From: Alishewanella metallidurans
Lineage (GTDB): Bacteria > Pseudomonadota > Gammaproteobacteria > Enterobacterales > Alteromonadaceae
DNA length: 64,000 nucleotides
Assembly (NCBI RefSeq): GCF_036983985.1
Contig: NZ_JALAHQ010000002.1
Location: 62,001-126,000 of the forward strand
Direction of reading: 5' to 3'
Positions 9,222-19,030 of the stretch are shown in pieces; within the stretch, counting starts at the first letter, position 1, and each line of letters starts with the position of its first letter. Made by a program: the position numbers and the translations under genes. The notes under the pieces are model-generated. The model was given only the letters and a program-made list of their open reading frames with translations, did no database searches and was not told where the DNA came from.

Positions 9222-10373
9222 ATGCAACCAACGAAAATTGCCCAACTGCAACAGGCGTTAACCGAACGTGCGCAGCAACATTTGCTACGCACGCCACAAA
9301 CGCTACAGCAATATAGTGGCCGTTTGGTGCAAATAGCTGAGCGCGATTATTTAAATTTTTGTGGTAACGACTACTTAGGTTTAGCTAGCGCACCGCAGCT
9401 ATTGCAAGCTTATGCGGACGGTGCATTAAAATACGGCGCGGGTAGCTCGGGCTCCCCTTTGGTTACCGGCCAGCATCAGATACATCAGCAACTCACTGAA
9501 CAATTATCTGATTGGTTAGGCGTAGAACGCGCCTTGTTATTTTCTTCCGGCTTTGCTGCTAACCATGCCATGCTTACGACGTTAGCAGATAAACAAGACA
9601 CGCTGCTGTTAGACAAGCTTAGCCATGCCTCGTTAATTGATGGTGCGCTGCACAGCAATGCTAGCTTTAAACGTTTTTCTCACAATGACACTGCCGCATT
9701 GGCGCAGCTATTGGCAAAGCATAATGCAGCAATGGTGGTGACCGAAGGTGTGTTTAGCATGGACGGCGACAGCCCTGATTTAACAAGCATGCTGGCGTTG
9801 TGCAATAAGCATAGCGCTATGCTGTTGTTAGACGATGCGCACGGTATTGGTGTGCTTGGACCACAAGGCGAGGGTTCGGCGGCGGCGCAGGGCGTTAGTA
9901 ATAATCAGCTATTTTGCACTATGGCCAACTTTGGGAAAGCTCTTGGCGTAGCGGGGGCCTTTGTTGCTGGTAGTAAAACGGTAATTGATTACCTAGAACA
10001 GTTTGCTCGGCACTATGTTTACAGCACCGCGTTATCGCCAGCCTTATGTGCGGCAGTAGTTAAAAGTATCGGTTTGTGCCGTGTTGAGCATTGGCGCCGC
10101 GACAAACTGCAAAGCAATATTGCGCTATTTCGCCAGTTAGCTGACGATTTACCTTTGCTGCCATCACAAACTGCAATTCAAGTTGTGGTGCTTGGCAGTA
10201 GCGAGCGCGCTTTGGCCGTTAGCCAACAGTTAAAAACGGCTGGCATTTGGCTTAGTGCTATTCGCCCACCTACAGTAGCTAAAGGCAGTGCTCGTTTACG
10301 CATTACGCTTAGTACACAACATACTGAGCAAGATATACAGCTGTTAGTGCAGCAATTAAGGCAATGGTTATGA
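9222..10373 (+). CDS. bioF: 8-amino-7-oxononanoate synthase
   Basis: 383 residues. A PLP-dependent alpha-oxoamine synthase that condenses pimeloyl-ACP (or -CoA) with alanine to give KAPA. The PLP lysine is Lys239 in FGKALGVAGA. The DDAHGIG motif (204-210) and the GSGSP-like loop (75-79) are in place. The start ATG immediately follows the bioB stop with zero spacing, so translational coupling is likely. The last bases overlap the bioC start. Confidence 0.96.
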   Translation: MQPTKIAQLQQALTERAQQHLLRTPQTLQQYSGRLVQIAERDYLNFCGNDYLGLASAPQLLQAYADGALKYGAGSSGSPLVTGQHQIHQQLTEQLSDWLGVERALLFSSGFAANHAMLTTLADKQDTLLLDKLSHASLIDGALHSNASFKRFSHNDTAALAQLLAKHNAAMVVTEGVFSMDGDSPDLTSMLALCNKHSAMLLLDDAHGIGVLGPQGEGSAAAQGVSNNQLFCTMANFGKALGVAGAFVAGSKTVIDYLEQFARHYVYSTALSPALCAAVVKSIGLCRVEHWRRDKLQSNIALFRQLADDLPLLPSQTAIQVVVLGSSERALAVSQQLKTAGIWLSAIRPPTVAKGSARLRITLSTQHTEQDIQLLVQQLRQWL

Positions 10374-11170
10374 CAGTGGCTATGCAGCCAATATCCGAGC
10401 GTTTTATATCACAGGTTGCTAATAGTTTTAGCAAAGCCAGTGAGCAGTATATTACGGCAGCACGTTTACAGCAGCAGGTTGCACTTGATGCTTTAACCTT
10501 ACTGCCAGCCGATCAACGCGGGCAGTTACTTGATATTGGCTGTGGCCCAGGCTGGATCCATCCCCGTTTTAGTGCCTATAGCACCGGCTTCTCTGCGGTC
10601 GATTTAAGCCAAGGTATGTTACAAAAGGCAGCGCAGCAGCAATTAGCCACACGTTATATTCAGGCTAATGCAGCATCACTGCCGTTACAAAACCAAAGTA
10701 TTGATAAAGTGTTCTCCAGTTTAATGCTGCAGTGGTGCCCAGATCCCTCGGCAGTCCTGGCTGAGATTAGCCGAGTGCTAGTACCAGGTGGGCGTGCCGT
10801 TATTACCACGTTGATTGATGGCACATTAACCGAGCTAAAGCAGGCTTTTGCTAGCATTGACAACCAGCAACATGTTAACTCGTTTTTAGTACAACAGCAG
10901 CTTTGTGCTGCGGCCGCACAGGTGCCTAATGTGAGCTGGCAATTTACACAGCATAGCTATCAGCTGTATTACCCTGATGTAATAAGTTTAGCTAAAGAGC
11001 TAAAAACCTTAGGTGCGAACCAGGTCGCTAAACGTCATGCTGGCGGCCTTACTGGGAAAAATTACTGGCAACGGTTAGCTGCAGCCTATAACCAAAACTG
11101 CACTGCATTAGGTTTACCTGCAACCTACCAAGTGTTGATTATTAGCGGGGTTAAACATGGCTATGAGTAG
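10364..11170 (+). CDS. bioC: malonyl-ACP O-methyltransferase
   Basis: 268 residues. It methylates malonyl-ACP so that the fatty-acid machinery can build the pimeloyl chain. It is a class I SAM methyltransferase with motif I LLDIGCGPGW at about 55-64 and the DLSQGMLQKA acidic strand after it. The start is either the ATG at 10364 or the one at 10370, which forms an ATGA overlap with the bioF stop; the second is the usual coupled arrangement. No bioH gene is next to it, so the demethylating esterase must be encoded elsewhere. Confidence 0.93.
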   Translation: MVMTVAMQPISERFISQVANSFSKASEQYITAARLQQQVALDALTLLPADQRGQLLDIGCGPGWIHPRFSAYSTGFSAVDLSQGMLQKAAQQQLATRYIQANAASLPLQNQSIDKVFSSLMLQWCPDPSAVLAEISRVLVPGGRAVITTLIDGTLTELKQAFASIDNQQHVNSFLVQQQLCAAAAQVPNVSWQFTQHSYQLYYPDVISLAKELKTLGANQVAKRHAGGLTGKNYWQRLAAAYNQNCTALGLPATYQVLIISGVKHGYE

Positions 11171-11876
11171 GCGCCTAAATACGTCTATTTGCATGGCTAG
11201 CAGTTTTATTACTGCTACCGACACCGATGCTGGCAAAACGTATATCAGCACTATGTTACTGCACGGTTTTAAGCTGCTTAAACTAACTGCTGTAGGCGTA
11301 AAACCAATAGCTGCGGGTGTTGACGCCGATGGATACAATAGTGACGCGTTACTGATGCAGCAGCATTCCGGTATCGCGTTACCCTATTCGCAAGTTAACC
11401 CTATTTGTTATGCACCTCCAGTAGCACCACATTTAGCGGCTATTAATACCCTGCAGCCGATAGACGAAGCGGTGCTAAATAGCGCGTTACACCGCTGGCA
11501 ACAGCTACCAATACAACAGTTAATTATTGAAGGTGCGGGTGGTTGGTTATTACCTATAAGCGAGCAACGCTATTTAGCGGACTGGGTCGTTGAGCAGCAA
11601 TTGTCGGTAATATTAGTGGTTGGAGTAAAGCTCGGCTGTTTAAACCACGCCATGCTAACGGTGCGTGAAATTGAACGCAGCGGCGCAAAGCTAATAGGTT
11701 GGATCGCAAACTGTATTGATACAGAAATGGCACTGCTTGAGCAAAATATTGCTGATTTACGCCAACGTATTACCGCACCCTGTTTTGCGGTAATACCCTA
11801 TGCTGCTAATACCGCAGCATATCAGCAGCTAGCGTTACAACTCGCTACCCAATTACAGTTAGCACAGCAGCGCTGA
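11157..11876 (+). CDS. bioD: dethiobiotin synthetase
   Basis: Up to 239 residues. An ATP-dependent carboxylase closing the ureido ring to form dethiobiotin from DAPA. The P-loop is TDTDAGKT (21-28), and the family block EGAGGWLLP is near 125. The start is uncertain: ATGs at 11157 and 11163 lie inside the bioC end, and one at 11193 (before ASSFITATD) gives the more typical short N-terminus. Its last 18 bases overlap the convergent pepE 3' end, so the two coding ends are antisense to each other. Confidence 0.93.
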   Translation: MAMSRRLNTSICMASSFITATDTDAGKTYISTMLLHGFKLLKLTAVGVKPIAAGVDADGYNSDALLMQQHSGIALPYSQVNPICYAPPVAPHLAAINTLQPIDEAVLNSALHRWQQLPIQQLIIEGAGGWLLPISEQRYLADWVVEQQLSVILVVGVKLGCLNHAMLTVREIERSGAKLIGWIANCIDTEMALLEQNIADLRQRITAPCFAVIPYAANTAAYQQLALQLATQLQLAQQR

Positions 11877-12560
11877 TAAATCAGCTTGTGCTATTAACGG
11901 CGTTTTCTTACCACCTTGAAATAAAAAACCACCGGCGTCGCCCAATAAAGTTAAATTATCCGCAGTGCACTTAAGTGCGCTACCTTCAGGCAGTGCAATA
12001 ATAGGCGTGGTTGGCTGCAACTGCATAAACTCAGCTAAGCGCATATCTCGGGTTTCACCGTGAAAATCAGCTAGCGTTACATTGCTATAATGCGGGTTTA
12101 ATTGCAGCGGTAATAAACCTAACGCATTAAATGAGGCAGGTTGCACAATCGGCATATCATTGGTGGTTTGAATGGTTGCACCGGCAATATTAGTGCCTGC
12201 GCTCCAGCCAATATAAGGGATGCTTTCGGTTACGCGTTGCTTAATGATATCTAAGATATCTAATTGATATAACTTATAAAGTAGGTGAAATGTATTGCCG
12301 CCGCCGACACAAATAGCTTGGGCATTTTGCAGCGCTAATTTGGGTTCAGATGCCTGATGTAAACTACTCACCTTTATCGCTAACGGCTGTAACGCTTGCT
12401 TTACCTTGGCTAAATAAGCGTCATAACTAATGCTAACACCGGCATAAGGAATAAATAGCAGTTCAGTAATACCCTTTAACGTTTGCTCAATTAACGGCAT
12501 ATAGGGTGCAAGATAGTCGCTACCATTGGCGCGCGAGCTACTTAGTAACAGTAATTGCAT
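11859..12560 (-). CDS. pepE: dipeptidase E (peptidase S51)
   Basis: 233 residues, the length of Salmonella PepE. It cleaves N-terminal aspartyl dipeptides in the cytoplasm. The catalytic triad falls at exactly the numbering known for the family: Ser120 in GWSAGTN, Asp135 and His157. The CVGGGNTFHLL strand-turn (84-94) is also typical. An AAGGA-like sequence precedes the start on the minus strand. It is convergent with and overlaps bioD, which is not a functional link. Confidence 0.95.
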   Translation of the reverse strand: MQLLLLSSSRANGSDYLAPYMPLIEQTLKGITELLFIPYAGVSISYDAYLAKVKQALQPLAIKVSSLHQASEPKLALQNAQAICVGGGNTFHLLYKLYQLDILDIIKQRVTESIPYIGWSAGTNIAGATIQTTNDMPIVQPASFNALGLLPLQLNPHYSNVTLADFHGETRDMRLAEFMQLQPTTPIIALPEGSALKCTADNLTLLGDAGGFLFQGGKKTPLIAQADLSALLC

Positions 12561-12727
12561 AACAACATCCTTTTAAACTGCATAACCTTGTCCTTTTAGT
12601 TTGCCCGATTGTAGCGAATTATCATGTGCCAGACACCTTTTCTTACAAATTATCGCGTGGCTTGCAATTGAATTAGCAAGATATGCCCATATAGTTCGAT
12701 GCAGTGTGTCATTTGAGGTAAAGCAGT

Positions 12728-13594
12728 ATGAAAAGAGTTTTTTTATTTTTACTCACCAACTTAGCGGTAATTTTAGTGCTAAGCATTGTGCTAAATGTTG
12801 TATTTAGCTTTTTAGGCATCGATCGCAGCGGCATTGGTGGTTTGTTAGTGTTTGCCGCCATCTTTGGTTTTGGTGGTTCGTTTATTTCGTTGGCTATTTC
12901 AAAATGGATGGCCAAGCGCTCAACCGGCGCGGTGGTTATTCAGCAACCACGCAATGCTACCGAGCAATGGTTAATGAACACCGTGGCACGCCAAGCTAAA
13001 GCGGCCGGTATTGGTATGCCAGAAGTAGCCGTTTACGACTCGCCAGAGATGAACGCCTTTGCCACAGGTATGAACCGTAACGACGCCTTAGTGGCCGTAA
13101 GTACGGGCTTATTGCGCAATATGCGTGAAGATGAAGTAGAGGCCGTGTTGGCGCATGAGGTATCGCATATCGCTAATGGTGATATGGTTACGCTAACCTT
13201 GATCCAAGGTGTGGTAAATACCTTTGTTATTTTTCTCGCCCGTTTAATTGCCGGTATGTTGAACAATAGCGGTAATGATAATAATCGTGGCGGTGGCATG
13301 GCATATTTTATTACCGTAATGGTACTGGAAATGGCCTTTGGTGTGCTGGCTAGCATTATTGTGATGTGGTTCTCTCGCCAACGCGAATACCGTGCTGATG
13401 CCGGTGCGGCCAAACTAGAAGGTAACCCAAATAAAATGATTGCGGCATTAGAGCGGTTGAAAAACAACCATGAAAGCCGTTTAGAAGGCAGTATGATGGC
13501 ATTTGGTATTGCTAGCGGCGCGGCGAAGTCTGAATTGTTTTTAAGCCATCCACCACTGGAAAAGCGTATTGCTGCGCTACGTAATCAAAGATAA
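12728..13594 (+). CDS. htpX: membrane zinc protease HtpX
   Basis: 288 residues. A heat-shock-linked M48 protease of the inner membrane that degrades misfolded membrane proteins alongside FtsH. Two N-terminal membrane segments (about 4-26 and 36-56) are followed by the zinc motif HEVSH (His143, Glu144, His147). A second hydrophobic pair lies near 160-215, and the third ligand region SRQREYRADAGAA is near 217. GAGG lies nine to ten bases before the ATG. A single-gene unit ended by a symmetrical hairpin. Confidence 0.97.
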   Translation: MKRVFLFLLTNLAVILVLSIVLNVVFSFLGIDRSGIGGLLVFAAIFGFGGSFISLAISKWMAKRSTGAVVIQQPRNATEQWLMNTVARQAKAAGIGMPEVAVYDSPEMNAFATGMNRNDALVAVSTGLLRNMREDEVEAVLAHEVSHIANGDMVTLTLIQGVVNTFVIFLARLIAGMLNNSGNDNNRGGGMAYFITVMVLEMAFGVLASIIVMWFSRQREYRADAGAAKLEGNPNKMIAALERLKNNHESRLEGSMMAFGIASGAAKSELFLSHPPLEKRIAALRNQR

Positions 13595-13604
13595 AAAGCA
13601 AGCT

Positions 13605-13640
13605 TATAACGCCACTAACTCAAAGGTTAGCGGCGTTATA
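13605..13640. terminator. hairpin between convergent htpX and zinc-ribbon gene
   Basis: Arms TATAACGCC-A-CTAAC and GTTAG-C-GGCGTTATA with a 6-base loop and one mismatch. No clean T-run follows, so termination is probable but weaker than at the other hairpins in this window. Confidence 0.6.
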
Positions 13641-13660
13641 TCAACACATTATTCTGGAAC

Positions 13661-14002
13661 TTATTCTTGAACTTTGCGGACAAATTCTGATTTTAAGCTC
13701 ATCTGACCAAAACCATCAATTTTACAGTCAATATCGTGATCGCCGTCAACTAGGCGAATATTCTTCACTTTAGTGCCAATTTTTACTACTGACGATGAAC
13801 CCTTAACTTTTAAGTCTTTAATTACGGTTACCGTATCGCCATCTTGTAGCACATTGCCAGCAGAGTCACGTATTTGTGTGGCATCATCACTAGTATCCGC
13901 GTTAGCAGACCATTCATGACCGCATTCCGGACACATTAGCAAAGTGCCATCCTCATAGGTATAGCTCGACTGACATTTAGGACAGGCAGGTAATGTACTC
14001 AT
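13661..14002 (-). CDS. yjdM: zinc-ribbon protein, PhnA/YjdM family
   Basis: 113 residues, the full family length. The N-terminal zinc ribbon has four cysteines (Cys7, Cys10, Cys24, Cys27). The C-terminal SH3-like PhnA domain carries DGDTVTVIKDLKVKGSS and ends in a conserved lysine-rich strand. The family was named phnA after phosphonate genes in E. coli, but no phosphonate genes lie here and the role remains unclear. AAGGAG sits seven bases before the ATG on the minus strand. Confidence 0.9.
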   Translation of the reverse strand: MSTLPACPKCQSSYTYEDGTLLMCPECGHEWSANADTSDDATQIRDSAGNVLQDGDTVTVIKDLKVKGSSSVVKIGTKVKNIRLVDGDHDIDCKIDGFGQMSLKSEFVRKVQE

Positions 14003-14154
14003 TATAAGGCTCCTTACAAAAGGCGGGAGTATAGCTTAAACGCGTGCCACTTTGGTGACTATTAATCTGGCGAATAGTCGTAATAGCCGCACAACACTGG
14101 CATCGATAGTGGTTTTTGATATTGTAAACCGCAAACGCTAGCTATGGAGTCACT

Positions 14155-15285
14155 ATGATTACGCCGCCAACTATTCACGCATTTTTACCACCTAAACGCA
14201 TTCTTATGGGGCCAGGGCCATCTGATGTGCACCCGCAAGTATTAGCAGCACAAGCTCGGCCAACAGTGGGGCATTTAGATCCGCTGTTTATTGGCATGAT
14301 GGATGAGTTAAAACAGCTACTGCAATACGCGTTTCAAACTAAAAATGACATGACGCTTGCGGTATCCGCGCCCGGTAGTGCCGGTATGGAAACCTGTTTT
14401 GTTAACTTGCTGCAACCGGGCGATACGGTAATTGTGTGTCGTAACGGGGTATTTGGCGAGCGCATGCGACAAAACGTAGAGCGCTGTGGCGCGATAGCCA
14501 TTACGGTTGATAATGCTTGGGGTGAGCCAGTAAACCCACAAGCAGTTGAAGCCGCACTAAAAGCGCATCCTGAAGCTAACTTTGTCGCCTTTGTGCATGC
14601 TGAAACCTCAACCGGTGCGTTATCTGATGCGAAAACACTGTGCGCGCTGGCACGGCAATACCAGTGTTTATCTATTGTTGATGCCGTTACGTCATTAGGC
14701 GGTGTTGAGCTTAGGGTGGATGAGTGGGGTATTGATGCAATTTATTCTGGTAGCCAAAAATGCTTGTCTTGTGTTCCGGGTTTATCACCCGTGTCGTTTT
14801 CGCCAGCCGCAGTAGCGCGAATTCAAGCGCGAACCCTGCCAGTACGAAGTTGGTTTTTAGATCAAACCTTGGTAATGAGCTATTGGAGCGGTGGCGCTAA
14901 GCGTAGTTATCATCATACCGCGCCGGTAAATGCGCTGTACGCACTGCATGAGTCATTACGTTTATTAGCAGCAGAAGGCTTAGAGCAAGCTTGGCAGCGC
15001 CATAACGACATGCATCAGTTGTTAAAACTCGGCTTAGAAAGCTTAGGTTTAAAGTTTGTCGTAGCCGAGCACTGCCGATTACCGCAATTAAACGCGGTAT
15101 ATATTCCTGCTGGCGTTGATGATGCAGCAGTACGTAAACAGTTATTAGAGCAATACAATTTAGAAATCGGTGCCGGTTTAGGTGATTTAGCCGGTAAAGC
15201 GTGGCGTATTGGCTTAATGGGTTATGCCGCAAGACGAGAAAACGTGGCGCTGTGCCTAAAAGCACTGGAGAACGTGTTAGCTTAA
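14155..15285 (+). CDS. class V aminotransferase, alanine-glyoxylate / serine-pyruvate type
   Basis: 376 residues. PLP enzyme, fold type I. The N-terminal block MGPGPSDVHP (18-27) is characteristic of alanine-glyoxylate / serine-pyruvate transaminases. The PLP lysine is Lys202 in GSQKCLS, preceded by the cofactor aspartate in VDAVTSLGG (176-184). The C-terminal substrate loop WRIGLMGYAA is present. GGAG lies a few bases before the ATG. The physiological amino donor cannot be told from sequence; glyoxylate is the likely acceptor. Confidence 0.88.
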   Translation: MITPPTIHAFLPPKRILMGPGPSDVHPQVLAAQARPTVGHLDPLFIGMMDELKQLLQYAFQTKNDMTLAVSAPGSAGMETCFVNLLQPGDTVIVCRNGVFGERMRQNVERCGAIAITVDNAWGEPVNPQAVEAALKAHPEANFVAFVHAETSTGALSDAKTLCALARQYQCLSIVDAVTSLGGVELRVDEWGIDAIYSGSQKCLSCVPGLSPVSFSPAAVARIQARTLPVRSWFLDQTLVMSYWSGGAKRSYHHTAPVNALYALHESLRLLAAEGLEQAWQRHNDMHQLLKLGLESLGLKFVVAEHCRLPQLNAVYIPAGVDDAAVRKQLLEQYNLEIGAGLGDLAGKAWRIGLMGYAARRENVALCLKALENVLA

Positions 15286-15392
15286 TCACACATATACGAC
15301 AGACAATATTGTTAATTGGCCGTTTTTGTTTGGCTGTGTTTGTTGCTTCTGGTAAGTTGGAAGCGAAAACAATAAACAATAATGAGGCCAAA

Positions 15393-18300
15393 ATGAAATT
15401 GCGTTATTCAATGCTAAGCACAGCCTTGCTTAGCATTCTTGCGTTACCATTGCATGCTGTTCAGGGATACTACCGCTCACCAACTTTACAACAAGACAAC
15501 GTGGTTTTTACTGCCGAAGGCGATCTCTGGCTTGCTAATGCGCAAGGCGAGCCGGCGCGCCGCCTTACCTCGCATTTAGCTGAAGAAACCCAGCCACTGT
15601 TATCCGCCGATGGTAAAACCCTTGCCTTTGTTGCTAACTACGACGGTAGTAGTGAAATTTATACCATGCCGATAAGTGGCGGCGTGGCCAAGCGTATTAC
15701 CTTTGAAAATAGCCGAGTTAATATTCAGCAGTGGCTAGCAGATGGCCGTATTTTATATGCTACTGACAGCGCTGCCGGCCCTGCTAATTATTGGTTATTA
15801 AAGCTGGTTAACCCCAATAATATGCAAACCGAAACGATACCGCTGGCAGATGTGTCGGGTGGCAGCATTGATGAAAAAAATGGTGTGCTTTATTTTAGCC
15901 GTTTTGGCTTACAGCTTACCGGAGATAATGCCAAGGTTTACCGTGGCGGTGCTATGGGCGAGTTGTGGCGCTGGACATTAGGCAGTAAAGACGAAGCCAC
16001 GCGGCTAAGCAAAGATCATCAAGGCAGCATTAGCCAGCCGGTGTATCAGCAAGGTCGGGTGTATTTTGTTAGTGATGCCAACGGCAATAGCAATATCTGG
16101 TCGGCGGCTACGGATGGCACTGATGTCAAAGTTCATAGCGCGCATACCGATTGGCGCATTGGCCGTTTAAGCGTATCTAGTGGTAAAGCGTTGTATCAGT
16201 TAGGTGCCGATTTACGCCTACTTGATTTAGCCAGCGGTAATGGCCAAACACTCGCACCAAACTTGTCGTCTGATTTAGTGCAGCAGCGCGAGCGGGCAAT
16301 AGAAAACCCATTACAGTTTTTTAACTCGGCGTATTTTCAAGCTCAGCAAGCCGATAGCGACAAAGCGGTAATTACCGCACGTGGTCAAATTGCGGTTAGT
16401 AGCATTGGCCCGAAGCGTTTAGTACAGATTAGCACCCCAGAAAATAGTCGTTCTCGCGAAGCGGTGTTATCAAAAGATGGTAAATCGGTTTATGCCATTA
16501 ATGATCAAAGCGGTGAGCAAGAAATTTGGCAATTTGCCGCGGATGGTTCAAGCGAGGCAAAGCAGTTAACGAAAGACGGTAAAACCTATCGCTGGCAACT
16601 GAATTTATCACCTGATGGTGAGTATTTAGCACATGATGATAAAAACGGTGATTTATGGTTGCTTGAACTTAAAACCGGCCGTAATAGTAAAATTTATTCT
16701 GGTGCGACTGGCTTATCTGAATACGAAGATATTACCTGGTCAGCTGATAGTAATTTACTCGCCTTTACGTTCAATGGCGCCAACAGCGAACGGCCACAAG
16801 TTGTGGTTTATAACCGTGTTGATCAACAAAGTGCGGTAGTGACGTCTGAAAAGTACCCATCTTACTCACCCGCATTTAGTCCTGATGGGCTTTGGTTATA
16901 TTTCGCCTCCGATCGACATTACAACGCCACACCGGGTCATCCGTGGGGCGATCGCAATATGGGGGCACTATTTAACCAACGGACACAAATTTTTGCGGTG
17001 AGTTTAAAGCAGCAGGCCTGTTTTGCTTTTCGTCCACAGCAAGAGCTGGATAACTGTGACAATGACGCAGCCACCGCCAGCCGTAGTGCTAAAAAAGCCA
17101 GTTTAGTTGATTGGGATAGTTTATCTACCCGTTTATGGCAAGTTCCGGTTAATCCGGGTAACTACGGTAAATTAGCTGTAAATGATAAACGGCTGTATTT
17201 GTTAGAACGAAATAGTGGCAAGCCGGCGTTAAAACACATTGAGCTAACGCGCAGCGACGCTAAGGTAGAAACTGTTGCCAGCGATATTGCCGATTATCAA
17301 TTGTCTGCTGATGGTAAAAAGCTATTTTTGCGCAAAACGGGGAATAATGCCGCCGGTGCAATGTTTATCATTGATGCCGCCGCGAAGACGCCAACAGAAA
17401 TGGCTAAGTTCAAGCTTAATATCGACAGCTGGAAACTCAGTATTAACCCAAGTGCTGAATGGCAACAAATGTTTACTGATGCTTGGCGAATGCACCGCGA
17501 CTTCTTGTTTGATAAAGGTATGCGCGGTTTAGATTGGGCGGCAACGAAACAAAAATACCAACCGTTATTAGCACGAGTAACCGATCGCTTTGAGCTAGAT
17601 GATATTTTAGCGCAAATGATGGGTGAACTTAACGCGCTGCACTCTCAAGTGCGAGGCGGTGAATACCGTAATGACGCCCTAGCCAGCAATGGTAGTAGTT
17701 TAGGTGCCGAGTTTGATGTAACAAAAGCCGGTATTGTTATTCGGCATATTTATCGCACCGACGCTGAATTACCAGAGCAGGCCGCTCCACTGGCCAAGCC
17801 GGGGGTAAATGTTAAAGCGGGTGACACGCTAACGGCGGTAAATGGTCAGGCGGTAACTAACCTTGCTGAGTTAACTCAGGCATTAAATAACCAAGCCGGA
17901 AAACAAGTGTTGCTAAGCTTGCAACGCGGTAAGCAGCAAATTAAAACCGTAGTTACGCCGGTTAGTAATGGCAGAGATAGCACCTTACGTTACCAAGATT
18001 GGGTTACTGCCAATCAGCAAACGGTAGCTAAAGCCAGTGCGAACCAATTTGGTTATTTACATTTGTACGCTATGGGCGCTAATGATGTGGCCAGCTTTGC
18101 CCGTGAGTTTTACGCTCAGTATAACAAGCAAGGGCTGATTATTGACGTGCGCCGAAACCGTGGCGGTAACATTGATAGCTTGATTATTGAAAAACTGCTG
18201 CGTAGCACTTGGGCGTTTTGGCAACCAACCCAAGGTAATGCCTACGCTAATATGCAACAAACGTTTCGTGGTCAGTTAGTGGTACTGGCCGATCAGCTAA

Positions 18301-18662
18301 CGTATTCTGATGGTGAAACCTTTTCTGCTGGTGTAAAAGCTTTAGGTTTAGGACCATTAATTGGTAAGCGCACAGCGGGCGCTGGCGTGTGGTTATCGGG
18401 CCGTAACCGGTTGGCTGATAATGGTATTGCCCGGGTTGCTGAAACAGCGCAGTTTGCCATGGATGGTCGTTGGATCATTGAAGGCTACGGTGTGGCGCCA
18501 GATCAAGAGGTAGATAACTTACCTTATGCCCAGTTTAACGGTCACGATGCGCAGCTAGAACAAGCGATAGCGTATTTACAAACAACGCTGCAGCAGCAAC
18601 CCGTTGCGCCGTTAAAAGCGCAGCCATTAACTACGCCAATAGCGGCAGACGTTAAACCCTAA
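15393..18662 (+). CDS. tricorn-type protease (S41 family), exported
   Basis: 1089 residues from the ATG at 15393, chosen over an in-frame start 192 bases upstream. GAGG lies five bases before it, and the protein then begins with a clean signal peptide ending near ALPLHA. Two N-terminal beta-propellers with TolB-like repeats (DGKTLAFVANYDG, SPDGEYLAHDD) cover about 1-680. A core helical domain (about 690-790), a PDZ domain (about 790-850, GDTLTAVNGQ) and the S41 protease domain follow. RRNRGGNIDS and the serine in TYSDGE (about Ser972) mark the active site. It degrades peptides, here probably in the periplasm. Its upstream region lies inside and just after the aminotransferase gene end. Confidence 0.9.
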   Translation: MKLRYSMLSTALLSILALPLHAVQGYYRSPTLQQDNVVFTAEGDLWLANAQGEPARRLTSHLAEETQPLLSADGKTLAFVANYDGSSEIYTMPISGGVAKRITFENSRVNIQQWLADGRILYATDSAAGPANYWLLKLVNPNNMQTETIPLADVSGGSIDEKNGVLYFSRFGLQLTGDNAKVYRGGAMGELWRWTLGSKDEATRLSKDHQGSISQPVYQQGRVYFVSDANGNSNIWSAATDGTDVKVHSAHTDWRIGRLSVSSGKALYQLGADLRLLDLASGNGQTLAPNLSSDLVQQRERAIENPLQFFNSAYFQAQQADSDKAVITARGQIAVSSIGPKRLVQISTPENSRSREAVLSKDGKSVYAINDQSGEQEIWQFAADGSSEAKQLTKDGKTYRWQLNLSPDGEYLAHDDKNGDLWLLELKTGRNSKIYSGATGLSEYEDITWSADSNLLAFTFNGANSERPQVVVYNRVDQQSAVVTSEKYPSYSPAFSPDGLWLYFASDRHYNATPGHPWGDRNMGALFNQRTQIFAVSLKQQACFAFRPQQELDNCDNDAATASRSAKKASLVDWDSLSTRLWQVPVNPGNYGKLAVNDKRLYLLERNSGKPALKHIELTRSDAKVETVASDIADYQLSADGKKLFLRKTGNNAAGAMFIIDAAAKTPTEMAKFKLNIDSWKLSINPSAEWQQMFTDAWRMHRDFLFDKGMRGLDWAATKQKYQPLLARVTDRFELDDILAQMMGELNALHSQVRGGEYRNDALASNGSSLGAEFDVTKAGIVIRHIYRTDAELPEQAAPLAKPGVNVKAGDTLTAVNGQAVTNLAELTQALNNQAGKQVLLSLQRGKQQIKTVVTPVSNGRDSTLRYQDWVTANQQTVAKASANQFGYLHLYAMGANDVASFAREFYAQYNKQGLIIDVRRNRGGNIDSLIIEKLLRSTWAFWQPTQGNAYANMQQTFRGQLVVLADQLTYSDGETFSAGVKALGLGPLIGKRTAGAGVWLSGRNRLADNGIARVAETAQFAMDGRWIIEGYGVAPDQEVDNLPYAQFNGHDAQLEQAIAYLQTTLQQQPVAPLKAQPLTTPIAADVKP

Positions 18663-18682
18663 TTAAGAGTCAGCGTAGAAGG

Positions 18683-18708
18683 AAGCCCAGTTAAATGCTG
18701 GGCTTTTG
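18683..18708 (+). terminator. Rho-independent terminator after tricorn-type protease
   Basis: Stem AAGCCCAG / CTGGGCTT with a 7-base loop, followed by TTTTG. Confidence 0.85.
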
Positions 18709-18778
18709 TTATTTGCTTGTTGGCTTTTATGCTAATGCCAGTTATGTTGAGTAAAACAACCAGAGTAGGAAGTGTTAT

Positions 18779-19030
18779 ATGCCAATACCTGAAATAATTA
18801 ATGCAGAAATTCGTGTGCTAACCTTATTTAATCTTGATAGTGCAATGGAAGGAATTAAAGTTCACCAGTCAGCAGATGCGGACACGCTTGCTGCCATAAA
18901 ACGGTTATACGATAAAGGTTTAGTTACTCAGGCTGATGGTGGTTACCTAACTGATTTAGGTATTCATTGCGCTGAACATTTACATACTGCTTTACGCATT
19001 CTTAATACGGCTGCGCCGCAAAGCGCGTAA
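18779..19030 (+). CDS. TIGR02647-type small protein
   Basis: 83 residues. It matches from memory a short conserved gammaproteobacterial family (TIGR02647) whose members read FNLDS-EGIKVH at the start and LYDKGLVTQ-DGGYLTDLG in the middle. The pattern suggests a winged-helix-like fold, and DNA binding is suspected but unproven. AGGAAG lies 7-8 bases before the ATG. Its 3' end overlaps the convergent transglutaminase gene by 39 bases. Confidence 0.8.
   Translation: MPIPEIINAEIRVLTLFNLDSAMEGIKVHQSADADTLAAIKRLYDKGLVTQADGGYLTDLGIHCAEHLHTALRILNTAAPQSA

Noticed and set aside
15201..15392. Longer N-terminus for the tricorn-type protease
   Set aside because: The extension overlaps the aminotransferase gene end, has no ribosome site and would bury the signal peptide.
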